Below the pieces are notes generated by a model. The model ran no database searches. It saw only the letters and a list, made by a program, of their open reading frames with translations, and was not told the origin of the DNA. Source: Druceiella hillmani (Eukaryota > Arthropoda > Insecta > Lepidoptera > Hepialidae). Taken from it: a stretch of DNA of 64,000 bases. The DNA is taken from positions 24,749,001-24,813,000 of the forward strand of contig JAYKKI010000027.1 of the NCBI GenBank assembly GCA_039881145.1, written 5' to 3'. Shown here one piece after another: positions 38,720-57,764 of this stretch. Position 1 is the first letter of the stretch. Each line of letters starts with the position of its first letter. The translations under genes and the position numbers were made by a program.

Positions 38720-41207
38720 CGAAATTTATAGAACGGTAATGAAAATGTATATACAGAATAGTCTTTAAGGTTGTATTATTCCAGATCTGAAGTCTAAGGA
38801 GAAATTTTATTATGATAATACTGGTAGTGGAAAAGAATTTAAAAAATATATATATTTGTAAATGCTGTGATATAATGTTGGTAGGATTATTGTTACGCTG
38901 TTGAGCATGTTTTTTTCGATTTGTACATTTAGGGGAAAAATTAATTACTGCTAGCTAATTAATTTGAGATATGAACACGTGAATATTTGAATGATCCTTA
39001 CAAGACATTGGATTATAAAAATAATGAGACTTCATCAAGTTTTGTCCATGTGAAAAATATATCGAGATTAATGTATTACTGCAATGTTGCGCCAATGCTT
39101 TATTTGAGGAAAAATAAATAAAAAAACACGTTATCTATTCATAGTCTTATTTCGTATGCCCTAAATCAATTATGGTTATATATGTATAATATGGAAATGA
39201 TGTACTATTTTTTCTATAAATTCTTTTTTGTATGGTTGAAAAAAATAAAAAAATTTACGAGTATATTTTTTTCTCCGAAACTTACGAACTTTTTAAACTT
39301 AAATATGTTTATTAACCAAACTTGCAATATATAGATTAAATTCAAATATTGTGCGTGCACATCAATCGCCATGTCCAATATGCACGGTACAGAAGGTTTG
39401 TTGGCACTATTTTATCATTCCCAAAAAACCTTATATGCTATTCGAGATCGTGTGTCCGACACTCGATCTGTTTTTTGAATGTGCCTAAATCACTCCAAAT
39501 AATATTTTTGTTTACCGGCATTTTTCTAAGTTTTGTTTAATATATCCTTCATAGTTAGTAAACTTAAAATCTTCCAGATTCTAATTAATAAAAAATAATA
39601 TTACTTTGCTTAGTTTTGTATAAAATTTTAATACATTAAGTGATTTAACATTTTTTAATAATATCAGTTGATCTTAATAATATATTTTATGAGTAACATA
39701 AATTAAATTTTGCGTAAGAATATAAATATATATTTGTGATAGATATAATCGTAGTGTGAAGGTAACGAAACAATATATTTGGTTTCTCGCAAATTATATT
39801 AGAAAAAATGATGCAATTTTTTTATTGCGCCTAATTTTTTTGACATTATAATTTGCGAAAGACCAAAATATCACTTTCAAATTACATAAAAACACGTTTT
39901 TGAATTATGATTCAGATTTTTCGAAATTAAAATAATTCAGAATTTTTCTTTAATGACACAGCGCTATGTAATGAACTAATAATAGAAAATTTATTAATTT
40001 GAAAACAAAAATTTAATTTTCATTTGTGTAAATATTACAGAGCCATATACCTGTAGATTGAAAAGGATTTAGGACGTTATCTACGTATCTAATTGAAATG
40101 ACCTTCCTATCTACTACGTCACAGAGAAAAAATTAATTTTAATTCATAAGAGATTTTCATAATATCTGAAAGCAAATGTATCCTTCCGAAAGAAGTTTTA
40201 TGAGGATACAGTGAAATTTTCGCAATAACGGTGTATTTTTCCATACTCATTGCTGCATATTTTTCGTTTCATAGAAATTGTAAAACACAAAATAATTATG
40301 CGCGACATCATATAAAAAAAATACTTTTAGATGATTCTTGATTAATGAATTAAGTCAGTTAAACGCGAAGAGTTGGTACTTAAGGAGACAAATACGTAAA
40401 TGTATGCAAAAAAATGAACTAAGTCATTTTTAATGATTGAAATGAAGTGGAATTCTTAGCAGTATTTCTTGTCAATACAGTTATGTTAAATAAGATTGTG
40501 TTTCATTTAGTTTTATAAAATATTTTGTGAGGATAAGTCTTACCTATTCGAATTTAAAATTCTTTTTAAATATGACCAAAACCTTAAATATTTTGCACTA
40601 GATAATATGAGATTATGTTAAATAAACGCATCATATCCCTATAAATGATCAAAAAATATAATTCCAATTCTGAGTACACAAACACTGAAATTTTGTAATA
40701 CATTCATATATTGAATAACACGGAAAATAGGGTGAAAGAATTTTGGGTGAAAGACGCGTATATAAAAATATATAGCTATAATTATGAGGCCAGTGAGATA
40801 GCATCGCTGTAACGCTTATCAAATTAGCCCATTAGATAATGGCAGAATCATCCAAAAACGATAGAATTCTTTATGGTCTTGTCACATTTGCTCACCTTGT
40901 TCAAGAGTAGCAAGAAATTAATCTAAATATTTCTATTTCGTTAATGTTTCATTACTCTTACTTTCTAGAAAACTTTATAGAAAAAAGAGATAATTTTAAA
41001 AAATTAAATATTATTTGCATGTACTTTCAAATTAATTATTATACCCGGCCACTATCAGTTACTAGCTGTGCAACTGAAACACTGTCATAATGCAGAAAGT
41101 CATTTTTTACAATAAAGAACTACATACTATGAGTTACAATTTACAATAACGATGGCTAAGTAAATTTAAATTTATTCACTCACTCAAAGATCGCTTTAAG
41201 CGCGCTA

Positions 41208-41396
41208 ATGATATGGCTGGTCAATATGAGGTCATTGATTATAATAGAACGTTTCTCTAAAAGTACAATGAAGAGAAATTACTTTTCTGCTCATGTCTTT
41301 GTTTTGCTCTTTGTTCTGATGCATATACGCGTCCGTTTCAGCAGCTTGTTCGTGATATTTTGCATTATTATTAGTCCCCGCTTTGGAAATAATTGA
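41208..41396 (+). other. Block G open reading frame, U5 copy (62 codons), unknown
   Basis: A hydrophobic frame (MIWLVNMRSLIIIERFSKST, then HVFVLLFVLMHIRVRFSSLF). The U6 copy at 47497-47685 gives exactly the same 62 residues, and the U4 copy at 35063-35275 is similar. Identity between U5 and U6 reflects recent duplication. The block is also open on the minus strand in places. No family recognised. Confidence 0.25.
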
Positions 41397-42024
41397 AATT
41401 GTACCTTTACAATAAATTTATTAATTTCCGAGCAACTTTGATTATTTTGGTATTATATGTTATCGTTAATATGCCTATATTCTTTTCCATTATAAAATGC
41501 TTTCTGTTCTAAAATATAGATCACAGAAGCACGCGCGCACGAGTGAGTGTGTGTGTCTTCAAAATATGTACCTATGTTTTGCCTAAGTTGAACATTTCGT
41601 GGTCATACAACGTACTAAAATATATATAAATTATTGTCTGTGCTTGTAACTTATGTATACACATATATTGTCCAATTGTAAAATTTTATTTTATTCGCTT
41701 AAATATCATTTCACTAACTAGGATTATCCAATATATTAGGGAAGGGTATTTTCTAGTTGTATTACGCATAAAGAATCTTACTAGAAAATATTATTTGTAA
41801 CTAGCCACAAATAAGGTGTAACATTCAATTAAAATAAAAGTCAGAAATAATGTGGATCTAAAATAAGACAATCTAAATAAGACAGAAAATTATACTCGCG
41901 TTTTCCTAAGCTGTACTTGACGACGAACTAAAATATGAAATAATTTTTATATCACTTAACCCTACGACGTAGAATATTTAGTATTCAGGTTAACGTACTT
42001 TTACAAGACAAACTCCCTAAAACA

Positions 42025-42493
42025 AATCATTTTCCATTGTGAAACCCCCCAATATACAAAATATTTTCCATTCTACCCAAGCCAAATTTTGTATACGAGC
42101 ATCGTCCACTGTCCAAAATTCGAATTTATTTATAAAATTTATAAAATTCGATATTTTATCCGCAATCCATTCACTCCAGTTTTATCATTCGCGTGATCTC
42201 TATATGCAAATTGACTGCCACGCCTTATCGAGCGCCGCCTGTTGGTGTATAAAATACCGTTTCAGCAAACGTAATTCGGAATGAGTTGGAGAGATGTTTT
42301 TAAATTTTACATTTGCATAAACGAGATTTTTCAAACCAGAGTTTCAGTAAATACAGCTTCTGATTGGTTGTGACCAAATATATATAGCCAAAAGAAAAAT
42401 ATATTCCTCTTTTATTGTACAGAATATTTTCCAATCTGTAAACCATATTCAAAATATCAAGAATACTAAAATTATTTCTTAAACATTATTCAG

Positions 42494-42541
<48 letters not shown>

Positions 42542-42544
42542 GTA

Positions 42545-42596
<52 letters not shown>

Positions 42597-45500
42597 TATT
42601 TAAGTAAAGCCAAATCTCATTTTTTCGGCTAATTTTATATTTATTTTTTCATGTTTTAGCCTAAGAATGCAGAACGCACATTATATATTTTCAGTATCTA
42701 TATTAAGAGAAGAGCTTATAATGTGTGGAACACAAAAATCAAGGTTATTATTTTCCTAATATAGAACGTGGTTAAATATTATTTATAAAAGACAAAAAAG
42801 CATTATCAAACCACGATATTTCATGAAATCTTAAAAAAATTACTTACAACAAATTATGCAAGTTCAATTATATTACCTACTTTTTTACGGGAAAAGCATG
42901 CTCTTGAAAGCTTCTGTAACATTTTTCCTAACAAAATATAATGAAGGCCCTGCAATTATTGATACGCGCACTGACCGATATATGCCAGTTTGATATTTAA
43001 TGTCAGTGTAATCGCATGGAATCAACTAGTAGTAAACATTTTGAAAAACTAGAATTTATATACAACGCGAAGCCAAGACCTGCCTAACGTAATAGTCATG
43101 TATTGAACCATAATATTATTTTTCCAATTTTTCCCTATTAATTTTCCCCAAAATATTTCCAAGATAACTTCATCTGAGAAATAAAGTTTTTCCTTCTCAC
43201 TACAAACTCAATAAATGCTAACAATTGACTGATGGATTTAATAATCATTTCAAATATAATAACTTCAGGTGTTTAGACTCAACAGATAACACTTGCATAT
43301 TTTCCACGTTCAATTTTCATCTGAAAACCGTCAAAAATACAACATATAAATTGAAAGAAATAATCGTCAACTGAACGGAGCAAGCTATACAAATCGAATA
43401 TTTCTCAACTATTTAGCAATAATGACAATAGCAAACACAGTTTAAGCTTTACGGAAAACATCAGTAAGTAATTTTCAGATAAGAATTTTTCATCAGTACC
43501 TAATATTTTCCCAGCTCCTCTTGGAGTCAAATTGACTGTACGCGTGTAAGTCGGTGCGAAGGAAGACGCGTCCAGTCCTCTCGCCCTAATTTCATCATTC
43601 GCATCACATGTGAATACAAATCTAGTACTAAATTTATGTACGTTGTGTTAGAAGGTACAAAGTGTGGGCAAATTTAATACCTTTTTAGCAAACTTAATAC
43701 GGTTTGTTTTGGAGAGATTATTTCAAAGTTTTCATTTAAATACACGTGCGTTGAAATTAACTTTGGCTTAAAAAATTATTGTAGGATTGCTAGTAGTCAA
43801 ATTGTAAATTTGACTAAACAATGTGAAGTTATTTTCTTTTTTTACTTTTTTTAATTCTTTGCAAATTTGAAGATAAATATTTTTGCTGGTATATATGGCT
43901 GTAAATATAAGTTATTACTGTGGGCCTTAAATAGTTTTGAATATAGTCAAATCAATCTATAATGTTAAATAGTTTAAGCTAAGACTGATAATTTTGTGGT
44001 ATTATGCCCCAATTGTCTGATAAATATGTTGTTTCATTTCGTTCACGGAAATAAAAACAACAATACAGAGTGAGAAAGTAATATATTTATTGAAAATTTA
44101 TAATCACATAGTCACAAGTTTCTGGTGAAAACTCGTATTTTAAAATGGCTGATTGATTGAAATTACACTTAAAGATTCTATCGTATTTCAATGTTTTCTC
44201 GTAGATAATTTCTTCTACATATATTATATTATTCTCCTCCATAATTATTCAATTTTGCTAAATATATTGTATTATTCTCCCGCATAACTACATGCTCATA
44301 TTGCAATACTCGCTGCCAATAACAAGTTATATACATTAAACGCAAACATTTTAAGGAGCTGATTTTACAATAGATAGAAAAATGGAGAAAAAAGATAAAA
44401 TAATTTAATATATATATTTTATATTAAAATAATTTTACAAAAAAATTTTAGAACACAGTTTTAAAATTTTACCACCACATTTATATTCAATAACATTTTA
44501 GAAAAATCACATCCATATTTCTGGACAAGCAATGTCTTAATCTCGAGTAAATTTGCCTTAAATTAAGATCATGCTCTTGAACTAGAATAATATCGAGTTT
44601 TTCATAAATTATCTTTTAGAATTACATATTAGGAACAAAAAATTCCAGATTGCAACGTTTTAAGGAGAGTGCAAAAAAACATTGTAACGAAATTCCACAG
44701 AAATCGTTAGTAATTTGGACGTTGCAGATACAACACCAGACGGTGATTTAGAATATTATTCACCTGCAAAATATTATCTTGTGTCAGAATTCTTATCTAA
44801 TAATTTATTATATTTTGTTGTAATTATCTCAACTCCGTAGTAAGTGAATACTTAATTAAAAGTTTCGAAAGCCACCGTAATATTCTTTCCCTCAGAAACA
44901 AAATTTACTTGACACATTATCTAAGTCCAGAAAAGGAGACATTTGTAGAATCAATAACTGAAACACATGTTAGCGATTTGCTCGTGGATAGAATCTTTTT
45001 ACAATTATTTCCTTAACGAAATTTATGGAACAGTAACAACAGAAATGTATATAAAGAATTGTCTTTAAGTTTGGATTATTCCAGATCTCACGTCTAACGA
45101 AAAATGTTATTATGGTAATTCTAGTAATGGAATAGAATTTAAAAAATATATATATTTGTAAATGCTGTGATCTAATGTTGGTAGTATTCTTGTTACGCTG
45201 TTGAACATTGTTTTTTTTCGATTTGTACATATAGGGAAAAATTAATTACTGCTAGCTAATTAATTTGAGATATGAACACGTGAATATTTGAATGATCCTT
45301 ACAAGATATTGGATTATAAAAATAATGAGACTTCATCAAGTTTTGTGCATGTGAAAAATATATCGAGATTAATGTATTACTGCAATGTTGCGCCAATGCT
45401 TTATTTGAGGAAAAATAAATAAAAAAACACGTTATCTATTCATAGTCTTATTTCGTAGGCCCTAAGTCAATTAAGGTTATAAATGTATAATATGGAAATG

Positions 45501-48340
45501 GTTATATATGTATATATGTATAGTATGGTTGAAAAAAATAAAAAAATTAACAATATTTTTTTCTCCGAAACTTACAAACTTTTTAAACTTAAATATTTTT
45601 ATTATCCAAACTTACAATATTTAGATTAAATTGAAATAATGTGCGTGTACATCAATCGCCATGTCCAATATGCACGGTACAGAAGGTTTGTTCGCACTAT
45701 TTTATCATTCCCAAAAAACCTTATATGCTATTCGAGATCGTCCAACACTCGATCTGTTTTTTAAATGTGCCTAAATCACTCCAAATACAATTTTTGTTTA
45801 CCGGCATTTTTCTAAGTTTTGGTTAAAATATCGTTCGTAGTTAGTAAACTTAAAAGTTTCCAGATTCTAATTAATAAAAAATAATATTACTTTGCTGAGT
45901 TTTCTATGAAATTTTAATACATTAAGTGATTTAATATTTTTTAATAATTTTAATTGATCTTAATAATATATTTTATGACTAACATAAATTAAATTTTGCG
46001 TAAGAATATAAATATATATTTGTGATAGATATAATCGTACTGTGAAGGTAACGAAATAATATATTTGGTTTCTCGCTAATTATATTAGAAAAAATTACGC
46101 AATTTTTTTATTGCGCCTAATTTTTTGACATTATAATTTGCGAAGGACCAAAATATCACTTTCAAATTACATAAAAACACGCTTTTGAATTATAATTCAG
46201 ATTTTTCGAAATTAAAATAATTCAGAATTTTTCTTTAATGACACAGCGCCATGTAATGAACTAATAGTAGACAATTTAATAATTTGAAAACAAAAATTTA
46301 ATTTTCATTTGTGTAAATATTACAGAGCTATATACCTGTAGATTGAAAAGGATTTAGGACGTTATCTACGTATCTAATTGAAATGGCCTTCCTATCTACT
46401 ACGTCATAGAGAAAAAAATAATTTTAATTCATAAGAGATTTTCATAATATTTGAAAGCAAATGTATCCTTCCGAAAGAAGTTTTATGGGGATGCAGTGAA
46501 ATTTTCGCAATAATGGTGTACTTTTCCATACTCATTGCCGCATATTTTTCGTTTCATGGAAATTGTAAAACACGAAATAATTATGAGCGACGTCATATAA
46601 CAAAAATACTTTTAGATGATTCTTGATTAATGAATTAAGTCATTTAAACGCGAAGAGTTGGTACTTAAGGAGTCAAATACGTAAATGTATGCAAAAAAAT
46701 GAACTAAGTCATTTTTAATGATTGAAATGAAGTGGAATTCTTAGCAGTATTTCTTGTCAATACAGTTATGTTAAATAAGATTGTGTTTAATTTAGTTTTA
46801 TCAAATCTTTTGTGAGGATAAAAGTCTTACCTATTCGAATTTAAAATTCTTTTTAAATATGACCAAAACCTTAAATATTTTGCACTAGATAATATGAGAT
46901 TTTGTTAAATAAACGCATCATATCCCTATAAATGATCAAAAATTATAATTCCAATTGTAAGTACACCAACCCTATGAAAGTTTGTAATATATTCAAATAT
47001 TGAATAACACGGAAAATAGGGTGAAAGAATTTTGGGTGAAAGACGCGTATATAAAAATATATAGCTATAATTATGAGGTCAGTGAGATAGCATCGCTGTA
47101 ACGCTTATCAAATTAGCCCATTAGATAATGGCAGAATAATCCAAAAACGATAGAATTCTTTATGGTCTTGTCACATTTGCTCACCTTGTTCAAGAGTAGC
47201 AAGAAATTAATCTAAATATTTCTATTTCGTTAATGTTTCATTACTCTTACTTTCTAGAAAACTTTATAGAAAAAAGAGATAATTTTAAAAAATTAAATAT
47301 TATTTGCATGTACTTTCAAATTAATTATTATACCCGGCCACTATCAGTTACTAGCTGTGCAACTGAAACACTGTCATAATGCAGAAAGTCATTTTTTACA
47401 ATAAAGAACTACATACTATGAGTTACAATTTACAATAACGATGGCTAAGTAAATTTAAATTTATTCACTCACTCAAAGATCGCTTTAAGCGCGCTAATGA
47501 TATGGCTGGTCAATATGAGGTCATTGATTATAATAGAACGTTTCTCTAAAAGTACAATGAAGAGAAATTACTTTTCTGCTCATGTCTTTGTTTTGCTCTT
47601 TGTTCTGATGCATATACGCGTCCGTTTCAGCAGCTTGTTCGTGATATTTTGCATTATTATTAGTCCCCGCTTTGGAAATAATTGAAATTGTACCTTTGCA
47701 ATAAATTTATTAATTTCCGAGCAACTTTGATTATTTTGGTATTATATGTTATCGTTAATATGCCTATATTCTTTTCCATTATAAAATGCTTTCTGTTTTA
47801 AAATATAGATTATACACACACACACACACACAGAAGCACGCTCGCATGTGTGAGTGTGTGTGTCTGCAAAATATGTACCTATGTTTTGCCTGAGTTTAAC
47901 ATTTCGTGGTCATACAACGTACTAAAATATATATAAATTATTGTCTGTGCTTGTAACTTATATATATACATATATTGTCCAATTGTAAAATTTTATTTTA
48001 TTCGCTTAAATATCATTTCACTAACTAGGATTATCCAATATATAAGGGAAGGGTATTTTCTAGTTGTATTACGCATAAAGAATAATAAGAATCTTACTAG
48101 AAAATATTATTTGTAACTAGCCACAAAGAAGGTGTAACATTCAATTAAAATAAAAGTCAGAAATAATGTGGATCTAAAATAAGACAATCTAAATAAGACA
48201 GAAAATTATACTCGCGTTTTCCTAAGCTGTACTTGACGACGAACTAAAATATGAAATTATTTTTATATCACTTAACCCTACGACGTAGCATATTTAGTAT
48301 TCAGATTAAAGTACTTTTACAAGACAAACTCCCTAAAATA
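42025..48340 (+). repeat. Forward unit U6
   Basis: Block A at 42025-42440 (broken by an 8-base deletion and a short AT insertion near 42121-42160), (TA)n at 42494-42597, B at 42900-43080, C at 43513-43765, D at 44605-45010, E at 45640-45880, stem-loop at 46064-46152, F at 46930-47170, G at 47485-47700, (CA)n at 47815-47831. The stretch 44.7-48.8 kb is nearly identical by eye to 38.5-42.5 kb. Confidence 0.9.
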
Positions 48341-52842
<4,502 letters not shown>

Positions 52843-52850
<8 letters not shown>

Positions 52851-53256
52851 AATCATTTTCCATTGTGAAACCTCCCAACATACAAAATATGTTCCATTCT
52901 GCCCAAGCCAAACTTTGTGTACGAGCATCGGCCACTGCCCTAAATTCGAATATTATCCGCAGTCCATTCACTCCAGTTTTATCTTTCGCGTGATCTCTAT
53001 ATGCAAATTGACTGCCACGCTTATCCGTTTTATCGAGCACCGCCTGGTGGCGTATAAAATACCGTTTCAGCAAACATAATTCGGAATGTGTTGGAGGGAT
53101 GTTTTTAAATTTTACATTTGCATAAACGAGCTTTTTCAAACCAGAGAGTTTCAGTAAATACAGCTTCTCATTGGTTGTGATCAAATATATATAGCCAAAA
53201 AAATATATTGCTCTTTTAATGTGCAGAATATGTTCCAATCTGTAAAAAATATTCAA
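52843..53256 (-). other. Block A open reading frame, U8 copy (137 codons), unknown
   Basis: Reads MNIFYRLEHILHIKRAIYFF, GYIYLITTNEKLYLLKLSGL, KKLVYANVKFKNIPPTHSEL, AVLDKTDKRGSQFAYRDH, LRIIFEFRAVADARTQSLA and FCMLGGFTMENDFF. A GAGGTAAGG motif on this strand near 52790, resembling a splice donor, follows about 50 bases after the stop and is shared with R1-R3 but lost in U5-U7. No known domain. Confidence 0.35.
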
Positions 53257-55416
53257 AATATAAAGAATATTAAAATTACTTCTTAAACATTCTTCAGAAA
53301 TATGTATTTAAGTAAAGCCAAATCTAATTTTTGCTGCTTGCTTTATATTTCTTTTTTCATGTTTTAGCATAAGAATGCATATCATTAAACTAATTCATGT
53401 TTACAGAACGTATGTTATTTGTTTTCAGTATCGATATTAAATGAAGAGCTTATGATGTGTGGAATACAAAAATAAAGGTTATTATTTTCCTAATATGGAA
53501 CGTGGTTAAATATTATTTATAAAAGACATAAAAATCATTATTAAACCACGATATTTCATGAAATTTAAAAAAAATGTTTTTTTTTACTTACAATAAATTA
53601 TGCAACTTCTATTATTTTACCCAATTTTTACGAGAAGAACATGCACTTGAAAGCATTTTTCTTAACTAAATATTAGTAAAAATTATTAAAAAATATTAGT
53701 AAAAATTTTTAAAAAGAAGAATTTATACCGAGCCAAAACCTGCCTAGTATGTGCAGTAGTCAAGTATTGAACCATAATATTATTTTTATAATTTTTCCCT
53801 ATCAATTTGCCCCAAAATATTTCGAAGATAATTTCGTTCGAGAAATAAAGTTTTCCTTCTAACCATAAACTCTATAAATTATAAAAATTTACTGACAGAG
53901 TTAATAATCAATGAAATAGAAATAAAGTATCCACTTTAGATATAGTGACTTCAAGCTTTTAGATTAAATAAATAATACTTAGATACTTTCCACGTTCCAC
54001 TGTTATCTGAAAACCGTCAAAAATACAACATATAAATTGAAAGAAATAATCGTCAACAGAACGGAGCAAGCTATACAAATCGCACATTTCTCAACTATTT
54101 GGCAATAATGCGAATAGCAAAACACCGCTTAAACTTTACAGAAAATATCAGTAAGTAATTTTCCGATAAGAATTTTTCATCACAACCTAATATTTTCAAA
54201 ACTCCTCTTTTAGTGAAATTGACTGTACGCGTGTAAGTCGGTGCGATGAAAGACACGTCCAGTCCTCTCGCCCTAATTTCATTATTCGCATCACATGTGA
54301 ATAAAAATCTAGTACTAAATTTAGGTACGTTATGTTACAAGGTATTAAGTGTGGGCGAATTTAATACCTTTTTAGCAAACTTAATACGGTTTGTTTTGGA
54401 GAGATTATTTCAAAGTTTTCATTTACATACACGTGCCTTGAAATTAACTTTGGCTCAAAAAACTATCGCAGTATTTTTAGTATTCAAATAATTCATTTAA
54501 CTGAACAAAGTGAAATTGTTTTCTACTTTTTTTTCATTCCTTGCAAATTTTAAGATAAATATTTTTTGCTGGTAAATATGGCGGTAAATTTAAATCATTA
54601 CTATGGGGCGTAAATAGTTTTGAAAATAGTAAAAATCAATCTAAAATTTTAAATAGCCTAAGCTGAGAACTTTATTATGGTCTAATTGTCTGATTAATAT
54701 GTTGCTTAATTTCGTTCCGGTAAACAAAAACAGCAATATAGAGTAACATATTTATTGAAAATTTATAATCAAATAAAATTTCTGGTGAACACTTTAAGAC
54801 TCTATGATATTTCAATATTCCCGTAGATGATTATTTCTAAATATATTATAGTATTCTCCACTATAACTATTCAATTTTGCTAAATATATTGTATTATTCT
54901 CCTCCATTCAATTTCAAATTTCCTAAATATACTGTATTATTCTCTTCCATAACAACATGCTCACGTTACAATACAGGCTGTAAATAACAAGTTATATATA
55001 CTAAATTAAAAATGTTTATGGGGCCGATATTAAAATAGTAATATCTTAATCTCGAGTAAATTTGCCTTAAATCAAAACTATGCTCTTGCACTAAAATATT
55101 ATGGAGTTTTTCGTAAATTGTTTTTTAGAATTACATATTATGAAGAAAAAGTGTCAGATTACAACCTTTTAAGGTGAGTGCGAAAAAAAACATTATAACG
55201 CAATTCCAAAGAAATCCTTAGTAATTTGGACGCAGAAGATACAACACCAGACGATGATTTAGAATATTATTCACCTGCAAAATATTATCTTATGTCGGAA
55301 TTCTTATCTTTTTCATTATTTTTTGTAGTAATTTTCTGAACTCCGTATTAAGTAAATACATAATTAAAAGTTTCGAAATCCACCGTAATATTCTTTTCCT
55401 CTGAAACAAAACTAAC

Positions 55417-55602
55417 ATGATACATTATCTAAATACAGAAAAGGAGAAATTTGTAGAAAAGTTAGATGAAACACATGCTAACGATTTCCTCGTGGATAGA
55501 ATCTTTTTACAATTATTTTCTGAACGAAACTTATATAACGGTAATGGAAATATATTCATAGAATTGCCGTTTAAGTTGTATTATTCTAAATTTTATGTCT
55601 AA
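55417..55602 (+). other. Block D open reading frame, U8 copy (61 codons), unknown
   Basis: Reads YLNTEKEKFVEKLDETHAND, FLVDRIFLQLFSERNLYNGN. It aligns with part of the U5 block D frame. Probably a chance open stretch of a conserved DNA block. Confidence 0.2.
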
Positions 55603-55899
55603 GGATAAGTTTTATTGAGATAATACTAGTAATAGACAGATCTAATAAAAAATATATTTGTAAATGCTGTGACATAATGTAGTACGTTTTGCTGTTGAAC
55701 ATGTTTTTTTCGATTTGCGCATATGGAGGAAAAATTAATTACTGCTAGCTAATTAAATTGAGATATAAACACGTGAATATTTGGAGGTTTCCTACAAAAC
55801 ATTATGTCATAAAAATAATGAGACGTCATCAAGTTTTGCCCATTTAAAAAACATGTCGAGATTAATGCACTACCACAATATTATGACAATTCCTTATTT

Positions 55900-56158
55900 T
55901 GAATATATTTGGCGTTAATTTTGTAGAAATTCATTATTTCCCATTAAATGAAACTACGTGATGTAGTATTATTTCCACTTTCTTTAAGTTCTTTACCATG
56001 ACCTAGGTTTCGTTCTATTACAACATCTTCATGTGGGCTATTATTCCCTTCCTGCTAATAGCCCACCTGAAAATGTAATACAACGAAACCTAGGTCGTGG
56101 TAAAGAACTTAAAGAAAGTAGAAATAAATCTACATCACGTAGTTTCATTTAATTGTGA
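55900..56158 (+). mobile_element. Fold-back element (MULE-like MITE), copy 2, with 11-bp target duplication
   Basis: Two arms of about 100 bases (55943-56043 and 56055-56153) are inverse complements with few mismatches, from ATTAAATGAAACTACG to CGTAGTTTCATTTAAT, around the core GTGGGCTATTA...TAATAGCCCAC. Perfect 11-bp direct repeats ATTCCTTATTT flank it (55889-55899 and 56159-56169). U5 and U6 have the uninterrupted D-E spacer at the same place. The left end carries 43 bases (TGAATATATTTGGCG...) that are not part of the inverted arms but are shared with copy 1 at 14797-15020. Non-coding. Confidence 0.85.
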
Positions 56159-57188
56159 ATTCCTTATTTGACGATAAATAAATTAAAAAACACATTATCT
56201 ATTCATAATTTTATTTCGTTTGCCCTAAATAAATTATAATTTCTTATGTAAAATACTGAAAAAATGTACCAATTATTAAAACCAAAATTTTTTTCTAAAT
56301 CTTTTTCGTATATTTGGAAAAAATAAAAAAATTAACGAGTAAATTTTCTTCCGCCGAAATTACAAAATTTTTAAACTAAAATACCTTTATCATTAAACTT
56401 ACAATATTTATATATAAATGGTAAGTTTATATTAATTTCGAATGTTGTGCATGCACATCGATCGCCATGTCCAACATAAACGGTACAGTAGGTTTGTTCG
56501 CACCGTTTTATCATTCCCATAAACTCTATATGCTATTCGTGATTTAAGAAATCCATTTTTTAATGGACTTTATTAGATCTAAATTTAATAGATCTTAATA
56601 GTATATAAATATTTCATATTATTTTGTGGGTAATATAATTAAATTGGCATAAGAAAATATAAATATATATTGGTGACAGATACAATCATAGTGTGATAAT
56701 AACGAAATAACATCTATGTCCTCTCGTAAATTATAATGTTAGAAAAAATAGACACATTTTTTATTGCACGTAATTTTTGTGACATTAACCAAAATATCGC
56801 TTTCAAATTACACAAAAATACGCTTTTGAATTATAATTCAGATTTTTCGAAAAATATTTCAAAGTTAAAATAATTCAGAAAACGTTTCTTTAATTACACG
56901 GCGCCACGTAATGAACAAATAATAGAAACTTAAATAATTTGGAAACAAAAATTTTAATTTCATTTGTGTAAATGTTACAGAGCCCTATACCTGAAGATTG
57001 GAATGGATTTTCAGCAGCTTGTGCGTGACTTTTCGCATTATTGTTAGTCTCCGCTTTGAAAATAATTGCAATTGGATCTTTACAATAAAATTTTAATTTC
57101 CAGGCAACTTTGATTATTTTGTTATTAAGTTTTATCGTTAATTGAGAAATAATATGCTTATGTTTTATACAATGTTTTCATTTGTAAA

Positions 57189-57206
57189 ATATTGATTATA
57201 CGTACA

Positions 57207-57272
<66 letters not shown>
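57189..57272. repeat. Compound (CA)n(TA)n microsatellite, U8
   Basis: A CA run followed by a TA run. Shorter CA or TG-rich versions are at the same position after block G in U4 (35381-35420), U6 (47815-47831) and U7 (52271-52284). Confidence 0.95.
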
Positions 57273-57276
<4 letters not shown>

Positions 57277-57764
57277 ATATAATATATATACTATAGAATA
57301 TAATATAGAATACATTCCGCTAATTAGAATTATCCCAATACCTTTCTAACTTTGAAATAAATTATCTCAGCTTCTCGGTGACTTAACGAAATAACAAGCA
57401 AATAAACTAATAACAAAATTTCTTAACTTTCTATACAAAGTTAGAGATACAAATTTCTGATAGTAATCTAATATATAAGGGAGGTTTATATTCTAATCGT
57501 ATTACACATACAGAACAATATGAATCTTATAATAACTTATAATTATTATTTGTAACTAGCCGAATAAAAGGTGTTACTTTTAATTGAAATAAAAGTCAGA
57601 AGTAATATGGACGTAAAATACTACAGAAAATTATACTTGCGTTTTTCTGGGCTGTACTTAACAACGAACTGAACTTTGAAATTATTTTCATATCACTTAA
57701 CTTTACTACGTAACGTATTCAGTATTCAGGTTAACATACTCTTGCAAGACAAACTCGTTAAAAC

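Larger units (their letters stand above)
36011..42024 (+). repeat. Forward unit U5
   Basis: Block A at 36011-36390, (TA)n at 36433-36498, B at 36720-36890, C at 37335-37580, D at 38385-38730, E at 39345-39590, stem-loop at 39778-39867, F at 40660-40880, G at 41195-41410. In block D about 78 bases present in U6 are missing. Block A has lost 33 bases. Its closest relative is U6. Confidence 0.9.
52851..57764 (+). repeat. Forward unit U8, lacking block F
   Basis: Block A at 52851-53270, B reduced at 53640-53800, C at 54185-54460, D at 55110-55560, fold-back element at 55900-56158, E at 56445-56560, degenerate stem-loop at 56715-56790. At about 57010 the spacer after E jumps into block G (57010-57090), removing about 1.4 kb with block F. 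A CA/TA tract follows at 57189-57272. Confidence 0.88.
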